DNA of 64,000 nucleotides from Acidicapsa ligni (GCF_025685655.1 NZ_JAGSYG010000002.1:963838-1027837); one strand, 5' to 3'; positions 36,853-46,776 are shown, counted from the stretch's first letter. Numbers and translations: made by a program. Notes: generated by a model not told the origin, from the letters alone.

Positions 36853-39800
36853 ATGAACTTGAAATTTAAGATAAAGTGGCAAATTATGCTCGCGGCCATC
36901 GTCGTGATGATCGTTGGAGCGCCGCTCGCACAGGCACAATATCGTGCCTCGATTCAGGGGGTCGTGACCGATACCACCGGGGCTGTAATTCCAGGCGCAA
37001 AGCTCACCCTCACCGATATCGGCACCAACGGCAAACAGGTCCGCATCAGCGACGCCAGGGGCATCTACAACTTCAACGCCCTGCCCGCCGATACATTCAG
37101 CCTCGTCGTCGAAAAGAAGGGCTTCCAGAACCAGGTCCTCGATAAGCTGCAACTGATTCCAGAGCAGGCCAACGCAGTCAACGTGCAGTTGAGCGTCGGA
37201 GCCGATTCGCAGACAGTGACAGTCGATGCCTCGACCAGCCCTGCTATCGATACCGAGACCGCAAACAACGGGCGAACCATCACAGAGAATGAGATTCAGC
37301 ATCTGCCCGCATTCCAGCGCGACGTAACCAGCCTTATCCAACTCGCCCCCGGAGTTCAGGCCGATGGATCGCAGTCCGGCGGCGGCGGCGGCTTCCAGGC
37401 CCCCGGCACGCAAACCGGTGCATCTTCCGGCGGTGGCGGCAATTTAGGACATTCAAGCAGCATCTTCGCAACGGAAAACGGCGCCTCGGCAAATGCCAAT
37501 GGCGGCCAGTTTGAAACCAACGGCTACACCGTAGACGGCATCAGCACCGTGAGCGCGGTCTGGGGCGGAGCAACGGTCATCACCCCCAGCGAGGATTCAG
37601 TCGGTAACGTCAAGGTTGTCACCAATGCCTATGACGCAGAAAATGGCCGGTTCTCCGGCGCGCTTACTGAGATCACCTCGAAGAGCGGCACCAACGACAT
37701 CCACGGCAGCTTCTTTCTCCAGGTCAATCGCCCAGGACTGAACGCGTATCAGCGTTGGAATGGCCCTTCATCGGTGCAGGCCTTTGATCCGAAAACCGGA
37801 ATCAAGCTCACCCCCTCGGAACGCGGTCTCCTCCGGGACTCCGACCGCTACAACCAATGGGGCGGCAGTATCGGTGGGCCAATCTGGAAAAACAAAATCT
37901 TTGCCTTCTTCAACTACGAGGGCCAAAGCCAGAACGTCTTAGCGACCGGCACCGGATGGTTCCCGACTGCGGCGCTCGCGGCACTCGCTCCAACCAACAG
38001 CCTCGCCTCAACGTATCTGTCGTTCCCCGGAGCAGCCGTTCTCGGCACAGTGATTGGCTCTGCAACCTGCAACGATGCCGGACTAACCGAAGGCGTCAAC
38101 TGCCGGACCATCGCAGGGCAAGGTTTGAACATCGGCTCGCCGCTTGCCACTCGCCTCGGGACGCAGGATCTTACCTACGTCAGCAACGGCACACCCGGCG
38201 TTGGAAATGGACTTTCCAACACAGCGGATATCGCCCAGTACAGCACAAACAATCCAACCAGCAGCGACTTCAAGCAGTACAACGGCCGTCTCGACGCCGA
38301 TGTAACCAGCAAAGATCACGCCAGCTTTGCAATTTACTGGGTTCCAGCCACCACCACAACGCATAACGGTGGCCTCGGATATCAACTCTTCAATCACTCG
38401 CAGATCAACGATGCCTTCTCCGTGATCTGGAATCACATCTTCTCTCCGACCTTCCTGAACGAGGCTCGTGCCAACGCAGCAGGCTGGCGTTACAACGAGC
38501 TCAACGGCAATGCTCAGGCTCCATTCGGTCTGCCCCAGGATAGCGTCACCGAAACCGGAAGCATTACCCTCGGTAACCTTGGCGTATCAGCGCCTGCTCA
38601 TCTGGACCAATGGACCTATGGCTACAAGGACGTTGCAACCAAAGTTCTCCATTCGCAGACGATGAAGTTCGGTGTTGATTTCACCCGGCTCTACTACTTG
38701 AATGATCCCGTCGGAACCCCAAATTACAGCTTCTACAACCTATGGGATTTCCTGAACGATGCGCCTGAAGCAGAAGGCGGCAATTTCCAGGCGACCACCG
38801 GCATTCCCGGCGGATTCCGCAATGACAATCGCGAAAACATCTTCGGCGTCTTCTTTCAGGACGACTGGAAAGTCCGTCCCAATCTAACCCTGAGTGCCGG
38901 ACTTCGCTACTCTTACTTCGGACCGCTCACCGACAAGGACGACCACATGGGCGTCCTCTCCTTCGGCAACGGTTCCGACTTTCTGACAGGGATCAACATC
39001 CGCACCGGCATCGCTGCCTGGACGGCACAAAAGCTGAACTTCGGACCGCAGGTTGGCTTCAACTGGAGCCCGCTTTCCTCCAATGGAAAGCTGGTTTTCC
39101 GCGGTGGTTATGGCCTGAACTACAACCAGCAACAACTCGCGACGGCCAACAATTACGACGGCAATCCGCCGGGAACCAGCTCTCTCCCAGGTTCAAGTAA
39201 GAATCCGACGCAGATCAATCCGAATATCATCTACGCCATCTCCAGCAGCCCGACCGATCTCTTTGGTTATCCTGCCAACCCAAATGCCATCACAGCATTT
39301 AACTCCAATGGTCTGCCCGTGACAGGCGCTGCAAATCTAGGCGGCTTGCCCGGTCACATGCCTACCGAGTATTCCCATCACTATTCGATCGACATGTCGA
39401 TCGATCTCGGACATGCATGGGTCGCAAACCTGGGCTACGAGGGTAGTTCCAGTCACCATACCCTCTATAACTACGACGCCACGGCTCTCGGGCAGATCAT
39501 GGGTGCCCCGCAGAATCCTCTCGTCAACAGCGTCAACACCTTCGGCAGCCAGGGCAAATCCAATAACAACATGATGCTCGCCGGAATCAAGCATCAGTTC
39601 TCGCATACCTTCTCTGCGGAAGCTCAATACACCTGGGGCCACAGCATGGATACCGACTCGGGTCCATACGCACGTGATCCCTATTTGTACAATCCCAGCT
39701 TCTCTTACGGGCGTTCGGATTTCGACATCAACCAGTCCTTCAAGTTCTTTGGTGTCTGGCAGCCGGTTATCTTTCATGCCAATCACAACTGGGCTGAGAA

Positions 39801-40386
39801 GGTCGCTGGCGGATGGTCCTTCAGCGGTATCCTGACCCTCCACACCGGCTATGGTTGGACCCCGCTGTATCAGGAGCCACACCAGATCTATTGCAATACC
39901 TGCAACTATGGATTCTCAAACCTGCGCCCCATCTATCTTGGCGGAGCTGGCAATAGCACCAGCAATAACGCATTCAAAACCGGCAGCAACTTCCCCAACA
40001 AGGGAGCCTCTCACACCGGCACCAACCAGGATGAGTTCCTAAACAACTACTTCCAGGTTCTGAACTACGCGAGTGCCATCACCGACACGCCTGGACAGAC
40101 AACCAACAACTTCATCCCCGCACCGGGAATCGATCGTAACTCGTTCCCCGGCCCCGGATACAGAAACGTCGACTTCACTGCCTCTAAAGCATTTGGTCTG
40201 CCCAACGTGCGTATCCTGGGCGAGAGTGCGAAGATCGAAATCAAAGCCAACATGTTCAATGTCTTCAATCTGTTGAACATCAACCCCAGCAGTCTCGCAA
40301 CCAACGTGGAAAACTCAAATCTTGGCCAGGCATCAAGCGCACTTGGATCCAGAACCATCGATTTCCAGGCCCGCTTCAGCTTCTAA
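36853..40386 (+). CDS. Oar-type TonB-dependent outer-membrane receptor
   Basis: Outer-membrane importer of about 1177 residues. Seen: signal peptide (IMLAAIVVMIVGAPLAQA), an N-terminal carboxypeptidase-regulatory-like domain (IQGVVTDTTGAVIPGAKLTL), a plug domain (about 120-260), Gly/Ser-rich loops, and a beta-barrel rich in alternating aromatic residues ending RTIDFQARFSF with the terminal Phe of outer-membrane proteins. ATG 36853 is chosen because GGAGG precedes it closely; an upstream in-frame TTG is less likely. Such receptors are greatly expanded in Acidobacteriota and often import glycans. A LacI-type operator and promoter lie upstream, tying it to the glucanase genes. A strong terminator follows 30 bases after the stop. 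Confidence 0.93.
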   Translation: MNLKFKIKWQIMLAAIVVMIVGAPLAQAQYRASIQGVVTDTTGAVIPGAKLTLTDIGTNGKQVRISDARGIYNFNALPADTFSLVVEKKGFQNQVLDKLQLIPEQANAVNVQLSVGADSQTVTVDASTSPAIDTETANNGRTITENEIQHLPAFQRDVTSLIQLAPGVQADGSQSGGGGGFQAPGTQTGASSGGGGNLGHSSSIFATENGASANANGGQFETNGYTVDGISTVSAVWGGATVITPSEDSVGNVKVVTNAYDAENGRFSGALTEITSKSGTNDIHGSFFLQVNRPGLNAYQRWNGPSSVQAFDPKTGIKLTPSERGLLRDSDRYNQWGGSIGGPIWKNKIFAFFNYEGQSQNVLATGTGWFPTAALAALAPTNSLASTYLSFPGAAVLGTVIGSATCNDAGLTEGVNCRTIAGQGLNIGSPLATRLGTQDLTYVSNGTPGVGNGLSNTADIAQYSTNNPTSSDFKQYNGRLDADVTSKDHASFAIYWVPATTTTHNGGLGYQLFNHSQINDAFSVIWNHIFSPTFLNEARANAAGWRYNELNGNAQAPFGLPQDSVTETGSITLGNLGVSAPAHLDQWTYGYKDVATKVLHSQTMKFGVDFTRLYYLNDPVGTPNYSFYNLWDFLNDAPEAEGGNFQATTGIPGGFRNDNRENIFGVFFQDDWKVRPNLTLSAGLRYSYFGPLTDKDDHMGVLSFGNGSDFLTGINIRTGIAAWTAQKLNFGPQVGFNWSPLSSNGKLVFRGGYGLNYNQQQLATANNYDGNPPGTSSLPGSSKNPTQINPNIIYAISSSPTDLFGYPANPNAITAFNSNGLPVTGAANLGGLPGHMPTEYSHHYSIDMSIDLGHAWVANLGYEGSSSHHTLYNYDATALGQIMGAPQNPLVNSVNTFGSQGKSNNNMMLAGIKHQFSHTFSAEAQYTWGHSMDTDSGPYARDPYLYNPSFSYGRSDFDINQSFKFFGVWQPVIFHANHNWAEKVAGGWSFSGILTLHTGYGWTPLYQEPHQIYCNTCNYGFSNLRPIYLGGAGNSTSNNAFKTGSNFPNKGASHTGTNQDEFLNNYFQVLNYASAITDTPGQTTNNFIPAPGIDRNSFPGPGYRNVDFTASKAFGLPNVRILGESAKIEIKANMFNVFNLLNINPSSLATNVENSNLGQASSALGSRTIDFQARFSF

Positions 40387-40415
40387 ATAGTTCCACGCAT
40401 CCCAAATCGCACAGC

Positions 40416-40447
40416 AAAAATGGCCCGGAATTATTCGGGCCATTTTT
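40416..40447. terminator. Rho-independent terminator after the TonB receptor gene
   Basis: A perfect 12-bp inverted repeat (AAAAATGGCCCG at 40416-40427 and CGGGCCATTTTT at 40436-40447) with an eight-base loop and T-runs on both strands, so it can also stop transcription arriving from the LacI gene on the minus strand. Confidence 0.9.
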
Positions 40448-40778
40448 GCGCATTCAAGAAATCAATTGCAGAGAATTAGCCGCAACAGTCGCACAATGAA
40501 ATCGACGTCCACCTCAGCCCAGAGCCGCTGCAGCTACCGTTGCCCTTAGCCTTTGCTTTTGCCCTTAGCCTTTGCTTTTGCCCTTAGCCTTTGCCGTTGC
40601 TGCTGCTCTTGCTGTTGCTGTTGCCGCTGCTTTTCTGTCTGTCATTCCCGAAGGGAATCTGTTTCTGCCCTTAACCTTAGCCCTTCGAATAGCCCCCAAT
40701 AGAAAAAATCTACATAGCCCCCCACCCCCCAGGGTACAGGCACAATTCACCATCCATTCGCCCTTAAGCGAAACACAA
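40448..40778. other. Low-complexity intergenic region
   Basis: Region between the terminator and the end of the LacI gene. It holds an 18-bp tandem repeat followed by GCTGTT-like triplet runs and C-rich stretches. A minus-strand frame reading Ala/Lys/Gly/Ser repeats passes through but looks non-genic. Confidence 0.6.
40542..40593. repeat. 18-bp tandem repeat, nearly three copies
   Basis: GCCCTTAGCCTTTGCTTT is repeated at 40542, 40560 and 40578 (last copy 16 bases), then degenerates into GTTGCTGCTGCT-type triplets up to about 40630. On the minus strand the unit spells Lys-Ala-Lys-Gly-Lys-Ser in one frame. Confidence 0.85.
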
Positions 40779-41852
40779 TCAATGCGGCGAACGCGTAGTA
40801 GATTTCCGAATGACAAATTCAGGATGCACGGTGATCACCGAACCGGGAGCCAGCTTTCCATCCCCCTGAATCAGCCCCAGAAGCGTCGTAGCCGCTATCT
40901 GGCCCATCTGCCGCAAAGGCTGCCGAACAGTCGTGAGTGCCGGGTGACTTGAAGCCGCAAAGAGAACATCGTCAAAGCCCACCACCGAGACATCGCGCGG
41001 CACCTGCAGCCCAGCCTCGCGTAAAGCAGTGATGGCCCCCACGGCAGAGGCGTCATTGAAGCTGAAAATTGCCGAGAAAGGGATGCGGCGTGCAAGCAGC
41101 TCCTGCGTCGCCTGGTGACCAGGCTCAGGCCCCGCATCGGGACTGACTAATTGAATCGTCAACTCGGGATGAATCTCGATGCCTAGCTTTTTCGCGACTT
41201 CGCGAATCGCCTTCCACCTCCGGCTGGTATCCGAACTGAAGGACTGTCCTTTAATAAATGCAATCCGCTGGTGTCCCAGTTTTTGCAGATGCTCCAACGC
41301 AAGATGAGCAGCCTGGATGTGATCGAGCTCCACACTGATCGAGTTCTGATTATGCCAGTGCCCTGAGACCGCCACCACCGGCACACGAACCTCTTCACTC
41401 ATCTTGGTGTCCACAGCGATAATGCCGTCCACAGCCCGTGAAATCATCAGCCGTGGATACTCCGCAAGCAGCTCCTCGTGATGGCGATGACTCGCTACAA
41501 AATAGAAGAGGCCCTCCTTCAGGAGAGCATCTTCTATCCCACTCAACACTGCAGTCGAATATCCCTCGCTGATCTCGGGAACAAGTACGCCGACCGTGAA
41601 TGTTCGCTTCTGGCGAAGGCTGCGCGCGATCACATTGGCTTCATAGCCAAAGGATGCAGCAGCCTCCAGCACACGCTGCTGCGTAGCCTCGGCAATGCGA
41701 TGGGCCTTGGCCCCCCCGTTGATCACACGGGACACGGTGGATTGCGAAAGACTAAGGTATGCGCTCAATTCCTTGAGCGCAATGGATTTTCCGGCAACTG
41801 GCCGCGTCAATTTCTCAGCGTGAGCGTGGCCAGGATTAGCTTTTTTTGTCAT
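40779..41852 (-). CDS. LacI-family transcriptional repressor
   Basis: DNA-binding regulator of 357 residues. After a basic N-terminal extension of about 20 residues comes the helix-turn-helix (ALKELSAYLSLSQSTVSRVING) and hinge helix (YEANVIARSLR), then a periplasmic-binding-protein-like sugar-binding core (TVGVLVPEISEGYS, VDGIIAVDTK, HQRIAFIKG, FSFNDASAVGA, VSVVGFDDV). It lies between the TonB receptor gene and the GH144-like gene, both of which carry the same 18-bp palindrome upstream, so it most likely represses both until a glucan-derived sugar binds. There is no clear Shine-Dalgarno before its ATG. Confidence 0.94.
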   Translation of the reverse strand: MTKKANPGHAHAEKLTRPVAGKSIALKELSAYLSLSQSTVSRVINGGAKAHRIAEATQQRVLEAAASFGYEANVIARSLRQKRTFTVGVLVPEISEGYSTAVLSGIEDALLKEGLFYFVASHRHHEELLAEYPRLMISRAVDGIIAVDTKMSEEVRVPVVAVSGHWHNQNSISVELDHIQAAHLALEHLQKLGHQRIAFIKGQSFSSDTSRRWKAIREVAKKLGIEIHPELTIQLVSPDAGPEPGHQATQELLARRIPFSAIFSFNDASAVGAITALREAGLQVPRDVSVVGFDDVLFAASSHPALTTVRQPLRQMGQIAATTLLGLIQGDGKLAPGSVITVHPEFVIRKSTTRSPH

Positions 41853-41925
41853 TGTGTTTATCTATCAAAACCGAATGATAGCAGCACAACTGATTCGTTC
41901 GTATGTTGAGGGCTCATGCGTGAGC

Positions 41926-43224
41926 TTATCCACGCACAAAGCCAACCTTCTTCATCGCGCCTGCTGCTTCGGGATTGCGCATGAACGTATCCCATATCAG
42001 ACTGCTGCGCAGGTTCTCAGCCATGATCACAGTGATGCCCTGGTCGATACCCAGTACATCGCTGTCATACCAGTTCGCGGACGGATGAAACGCATCGACA
42101 AAACCATATCGCCCCCATGCTTTAGCACCATACTTGGCCTGCATAGCGCGCAGGACATGGATGCAATCGGCAGGAGCAAACGCCAGTGATCCACCGGCTG
42201 CGCACGGTACCACGGTTCCGTCCACAGGCCCTTGCAGCGGAGGCCCACCCCAGGCGGTATATCCCTCAGCATAGTCGGATGCACTGATACCCCAGTAGTC
42301 TTCGGAGTACCATTTGGGCATCGACAGGCAAAATGCTTTGTGCGCCTTGGTTGCCTTGACTGAGTTGTCGAAATAATTCGTGTAGTCATCATGCTTGCCC
42401 CGGAAATCAAACCAGGCCTGCGAATACTGATGCGTGAAGATGGGATCATTGCCGCTGATGTATTTGAATCCGGCATAGTCGATTGTCGGACGGGTAAAGG
42501 CCTTCCACGTACTCGGCGCAACCGGGTGTGTCGGTGAACCGACCGCCAACAAATAGATCATCATCAGTTCGCAGTAGTGCTCCCAGCGCGCAGCGAGAAA
42601 TCCCTTGTCAGGAAACCACCCCATCGAAAAAGTATTGCCGCCATTCAACATCCAGGGCCAATCCACACGCTCGTAAATCTGCGTAGCCAGCGCGTGGATC
42701 TTCGCATCCTTGAAATACGCACGGGCAGTCAGCACCCCACACAGGAACAGCGCCGTATCAATCGACGAGACCTCAGAGCCGGGGAAGGGAACTCCGGTTT
42801 CAAGATCGGTAAAGTGGTAATAAAACCCATGCTCATGGTGCAGATGATTCAGGTGCCAGTCGAGCGTAGTTCTCACTCGATCGACGATCTCGGAGCGGGA
42901 TAAAAAGCCACGATGATCCGCGATGCATAGAGCCGTCAGCCCAAATCCCGTTGATGCAATGCTCGCCATTCGCCTTGGATCGCGTGCGCCCGGCGCAAGA
43001 TCGTTGCGAGCACGATCCAATACCTGGCCGGTGGTCGGGCTGGCTTGCTCCCAGAAGAAGAGACATGCCCGTTTTTCCAACTCTTCCAGGAAGGCTGTGT
43101 CCTCGGCTTTGAGGCTGGAATTCTCCGCCATCGCAAGCTGCTGCGGAACAAATGGCGATACCGCCGCTGCTCCCACGAGACCAAGCATTGTCCGGCGACT
43201 GACGCGATTTATTGTGTTATCCAT
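41926..43224 (-). CDS. Tat-exported GH144-like beta-glucanase (glucoamylase-like domain)
   Basis: Secreted or periplasmic (alpha/alpha)6-barrel glycoside hydrolase of about 432 residues. The ATG at 43224 is preferred, as GAGGAA lies six to seven bases upstream and it gives a clean twin-arginine signal (SRRTMLGLVGAAAV, cleavage near AMA); two upstream in-frame ATGs are possible. The body (RACLFFWEQASPTTGQVLDR, ASTGFGLTALCIADHRG, GFYYHFTDLETG, SSIDTALFLCGVL, GITVIMAENLRS) matches the glucoamylase-like family containing GH144 endo-beta-1,2-glucanases. Substrate at the level of beta-1,2-glucan is family-based inference. The LacI-type palindrome lies about 150 bases upstream. Confidence 0.88.
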   Translation of the reverse strand: MDNTINRVSRRTMLGLVGAAAVSPFVPQQLAMAENSSLKAEDTAFLEELEKRACLFFWEQASPTTGQVLDRARNDLAPGARDPRRMASIASTGFGLTALCIADHRGFLSRSEIVDRVRTTLDWHLNHLHHEHGFYYHFTDLETGVPFPGSEVSSIDTALFLCGVLTARAYFKDAKIHALATQIYERVDWPWMLNGGNTFSMGWFPDKGFLAARWEHYCELMMIYLLAVGSPTHPVAPSTWKAFTRPTIDYAGFKYISGNDPIFTHQYSQAWFDFRGKHDDYTNYFDNSVKATKAHKAFCLSMPKWYSEDYWGISASDYAEGYTAWGGPPLQGPVDGTVVPCAAGGSLAFAPADCIHVLRAMQAKYGAKAWGRYGFVDAFHPSANWYDSDVLGIDQGITVIMAENLRSSLIWDTFMRNPEAAGAMKKVGFVRG

Positions 43225-43805
43225 AGATTTCCTCATCGTCATTCTCTAATTTGATGCTAGCTATTTTGTTGAAATCCCGAAACAGGCAGCCCATCGGCTG
43301 GCTGCGCCACTTTGCCGCTACTGGCCTGATTTACACCGCTTCAGCTGTGGAAAGTAGACTTTTTGAGCGTTTGCGCAAGCGATTGCGCATTGGAATTTGA
43401 TAACACTCGCCCTACTCCATTGTCAAACAAGACTCCCGTATACAGAGTGGATCTGGATGCCCCGATGCCGCTTGTCCGTTCATGGCAAGATTATTTCGCA
43501 GATCATTTTCAAGATACGTGCGCATGCGTGTCCGGCTGTCATCATGAGGGGGTTCCATCGTTCGATTGCGGAATCCCATGATAGCGGAGAGAAGAACAAA
43601 GCGAAGAAATGAAGACAATCGCATGTCTTCTGGTGAAAGGTAGAGGCCGATCTTGACAACACTGCCCCGGAAGCAGTCTGATGCTCATGCAGCCCGCACT
43701 CTGATTCTGAAGTTGAATTGTTGCTCTTAGGATGAGTGTCGGTCCTATTTGCGCAGGCTATTCTCAAAATACCAACCGTTAAACATCTCAAACGAGGCGA
43801 TCCGG
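43225..43805. other. Intergenic region between divergent glycan-degradation genes
   Basis: About 580 bases between the GH144-like gene and the GH55-like gene, holding the second LacI-type operator. Short frames in it have no recognisable content. No clear promoter could be assigned on either strand. Confidence 0.6.
43372..43389. promoter_or_regulatory. LacI-family operator 2
   Basis: TGCGCAAGCGATTGCGCA, two 7-bp arms around GCGA, identical to the reverse complement of the site at 36702-36719. It lies about 150 bases before the GH144-like ATG (minus strand) and 416 before the GH55-like ATG (plus strand), so it could act on either or both. Confidence 0.75.
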
Positions 43806-46769
43806 ATGTTGAAGTCGTTGCTTGCATTTGTTGCTCTGTCTTTCTGTGTGCCAACTCTGTCGGCAACGTCCTACTACACGGAACAGCCTAAAGATCCACA
43901 AGCTGTTCTGCTGACGCCCGATCATTTTCCTATTCATGGCGACGGTAAGGCTGACGATAGCGAAGCGATTCAACAAGCTATCAACCAGGTACAGCAGGAG
44001 CACAATGAAGGAGTCGTGCTGCTGCCGAGCGGTCACTATCGGTTATCGAAAACGATTTATATCTGGCCCGGCATTCGTCTCATCGGCTATGGCCCAACGC
44101 GCCCGGTGCTTGTGCTTGCAGAGAACACACCCGGATTTCAAGGTGATCCGGAATATATGGTCTTTTTCGCAGGCCGTCGCCCAGGCGCGCGCGGGGCGAA
44201 TGGTTCCATTACCAGTGGTGCCGATCAAAAGCCATCGGATGCGAACCCCGGCACATTTTATTCCGCACTGAGCAATGTCGACATCGAAATCAAAGATGGA
44301 AATCCTGGCGCTGTCGGCGTACGTGCGCGGTATGCTCAACACTGTTTTCTTGCTCATATCGATTTTCACATTGGCTCTGGATTGGCGGGAATTCATGATG
44401 GGGGCAATGTCGCGGAGGATGTCCACTTTCACGGTGGCAAGTATGGCATATGGACTCGCAAGCCTTCGCCAGGGTGGCAGTTTGCCGTCATTGATGCATC
44501 TTTCGATGGCCAGCGCGAAGCGGCTATTCGCGAACATGAAGCAGGCCTGACGCTCGTTCGTCCGCAGTTCAAAAATGTACCAACGGCAATTGATATAGAC
44601 GCGAGCTACCCCGAAGAGCTTTGGATCAAAGATGCTCGTCTGGAAGATGTGACCGGGCCTGCAATTGTGATCAGTAATGAGAATAATCCGCATACGGAAA
44701 TCAATGCGGAGAATGTCATGTGCAGGAACGTGCCGACCTTTGCGAAGTTCCGCGAGAGTGGAAAAGAGATTCATGGCAAGGACGCAAATTATGTTGTGAG
44801 TTCTTTTAGCCACGGGCTGCATTATGCGGATATAGGGGCAACGCCTGCTATTGAAGATGTCTTCGAAGCAAAGGGCGTGCAGATATTGCCCGACCCTGTA
44901 AGGACAGATATTCCCGGCTTGCCTGCGATGAACACGTGGGTCAACATTCGCGATATGGGTGCGAAGGGAGATGGAATAGCGGATGATACACAGGCATTGC
45001 AGCAGGCAATCGATGCTCATCGCACCATCTTTTTTCCAGCAGGGCAGTATCGCGTTACCGACACCGTTACGCTCAAATCGGACACAGTATTGATCGGGTT
45101 GCAGCCTAGTATTACGAGAATTTTTCTGGCGGATCACACCAAAGCCTTCGATGGTGTAGGTGACCCTAAAGCGATGATTGAATCCCCAAAGGGCGGGACG
45201 AATATCATCACAGGAATTGGTCTCTATACCAATGGCATCAATCCACGCGCGGTCGCGTTGAAGTGGATGGCAGGTGCGGATTCCCTGGTGAATGATGTGC
45301 GATTCCTTGGCGGCCATGGAACGGTAGACAGAACTCCAGATCCGAAGCCTGAGCATCATGGTGGGGATATTTATAACAACACGCACACTGCCGATTCAGA
45401 GCTCTCACGCCGCTGGAATGGCCAGTATCCAAGCCTGTGGATTACGGATGGCGGGGGTGGCACTTTCCTGGATATCTGGACACCGAGCACGTTCGCGCAG
45501 GCTGGCATGTATATCTCGAATACATCCACTTCGGGACGCGTTTACGAGCTTTCGAGCGAGCATCATGTTCGCAATGAGATCATGTTGCGGAATGCTGCAA
45601 ACTGGCAGATCTACGCACTGCAAACAGAAGAAGAACGTGGCGAGGGCGGTTTTGCATTGCCGCTGGAGATACTCGATTCGCATGACATCACGGTTGCTAA
45701 CTACCACTCCTATCGCGTGGTCAGCATGTTTCAGCCGTTTCCTTATGCAATCAAAGTACAGAACTCGCGCAACATCCATTTCCGCAATGTGCATGTTTAT
45801 AGCGACAGCAAAGCCTCATTCGATAACTCAGTTTATGATGCAACGTACGATATACCCGTACGGCACCGTGAGTTCGCGTATATGGATGTCTCCGGTAATG
45901 AGCCGCAGAAGGCAAGTGAAAAAGAGTCAGCTATATTTGCAAACGATCGCCGTGTAGATAAAGTTACGGGCGGATTTTTCAATATCTCTGGAGGAGCGGT
46001 CGATGCGGGAGGCGATCCGTACTTTGTCGATGCTCATTGGCAGACGATCTATCGTTGGTCAGATGCGAAGCATGAACTGATCAAGGTGCGAGATAATCCG
46101 CTCGACGCGGGCAACCTAATATTCGATAAAGCCGGAGATTTGATTGTAGTTTCTTATCAAGGGAACGGCACTGTCTACAGCTTTAAACCAGATGCGACGG
46201 ATCTCAATATCACTATCCTTAAGCCGCAGCCAGCCGCGGAACGCGCGGGCGCGACGGCTGTTCTTCCTGTTGATTATTGGCGTAATGAGAATGACTTTGC
46301 GTCGAAGATAGTGCAGAAAAAGCCCTACCAGTTCGTCTCACCGGATGGGTCTCTCTTTTTGCCAGCAGGAGAAGATTTTATAAGTGGATCGCTGTATTAC
46401 GGAATTAAGATGCACGACGTACTGCGTGCGTATGGGCTTGCACATGCGGAACCTGGGAAGAAGTTTTATATAAGCGACGAGTCACAGGAGAAGACCTACG
46501 TAGCGACAGTGGCCGAGGATGGCAACATCACAGACGCAAAACTTTTCGCAGACGAGGGCGGTGAAGGTGTTGCGCAGGATGAACATGGCAACGTGTATCT
46601 TGCTGCAGGGGATGTCTATGTTTATAGCCCGGATGGCAAGCGGATCGATACCATCCATGTGCCGGAGAGGCCGCAGCAATTGCTCTTTGGTGGAAGCGAT
46701 GGAAAGACCTTGTTTATCCTGACACGGACTACTCTCTATTCGGCCAGGACGAAGTACAAGGGGCTCTAA
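43806..46769 (+). CDS. GH55-like twin beta-helix protein fused to an SMP-30-like beta-propeller
   Basis: Exported protein of about 988 residues. ATG 43806 is chosen because GAGG lies eight bases upstream and a signal peptide follows directly (LKSLLAFVALSFCVPTLSA). Two pectate-lyase-3-type right-handed beta-helix domains start with DHFPIHGDGKADDSEAIQQA (about residue 38) and RDMGAKGDGIADDTQALQQA (about 380), the twin layout of GH55 exo-beta-1,3-glucanases. The last 250 residues (GDPYFVDAHWQTIYRWS to the end) form a six-bladed SMP-30/gluconolactonase-like propeller. It lies beside the GH144-like gene and a LacI-type site, so a beta-glucan substrate is likely. Activity cannot be proven from sequence; a carbohydrate-binding or lactonase role for the propeller is possible. 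Confidence 0.85.
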   Translation: MLKSLLAFVALSFCVPTLSATSYYTEQPKDPQAVLLTPDHFPIHGDGKADDSEAIQQAINQVQQEHNEGVVLLPSGHYRLSKTIYIWPGIRLIGYGPTRPVLVLAENTPGFQGDPEYMVFFAGRRPGARGANGSITSGADQKPSDANPGTFYSALSNVDIEIKDGNPGAVGVRARYAQHCFLAHIDFHIGSGLAGIHDGGNVAEDVHFHGGKYGIWTRKPSPGWQFAVIDASFDGQREAAIREHEAGLTLVRPQFKNVPTAIDIDASYPEELWIKDARLEDVTGPAIVISNENNPHTEINAENVMCRNVPTFAKFRESGKEIHGKDANYVVSSFSHGLHYADIGATPAIEDVFEAKGVQILPDPVRTDIPGLPAMNTWVNIRDMGAKGDGIADDTQALQQAIDAHRTIFFPAGQYRVTDTVTLKSDTVLIGLQPSITRIFLADHTKAFDGVGDPKAMIESPKGGTNIITGIGLYTNGINPRAVALKWMAGADSLVNDVRFLGGHGTVDRTPDPKPEHHGGDIYNNTHTADSELSRRWNGQYPSLWITDGGGGTFLDIWTPSTFAQAGMYISNTSTSGRVYELSSEHHVRNEIMLRNAANWQIYALQTEEERGEGGFALPLEILDSHDITVANYHSYRVVSMFQPFPYAIKVQNSRNIHFRNVHVYSDSKASFDNSVYDATYDIPVRHREFAYMDVSGNEPQKASEKESAIFANDRRVDKVTGGFFNISGGAVDAGGDPYFVDAHWQTIYRWSDAKHELIKVRDNPLDAGNLIFDKAGDLIVVSYQGNGTVYSFKPDATDLNITILKPQPAAERAGATAVLPVDYWRNENDFASKIVQKKPYQFVSPDGSLFLPAGEDFISGSLYYGIKMHDVLRAYGLAHAEPGKKFYISDESQEKTYVATVAEDGNITDAKLFADEGGEGVAQDEHGNVYLAAGDVYVYSPDGKRIDTIHVPERPQQLLFGGSDGKTLFILTRTTLYSARTKYKGL

Positions 46770-46776
46770 AGTAGAG

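Noticed and set aside
40565..40816. 83-codon minus-strand frame ending in Ala/Lys/Gly/Ser repeats
   Set aside because: The repeat part is a translation of the tandem DNA repeat, the frame runs into the LacI gene end, and it lacks a plausible start signal.
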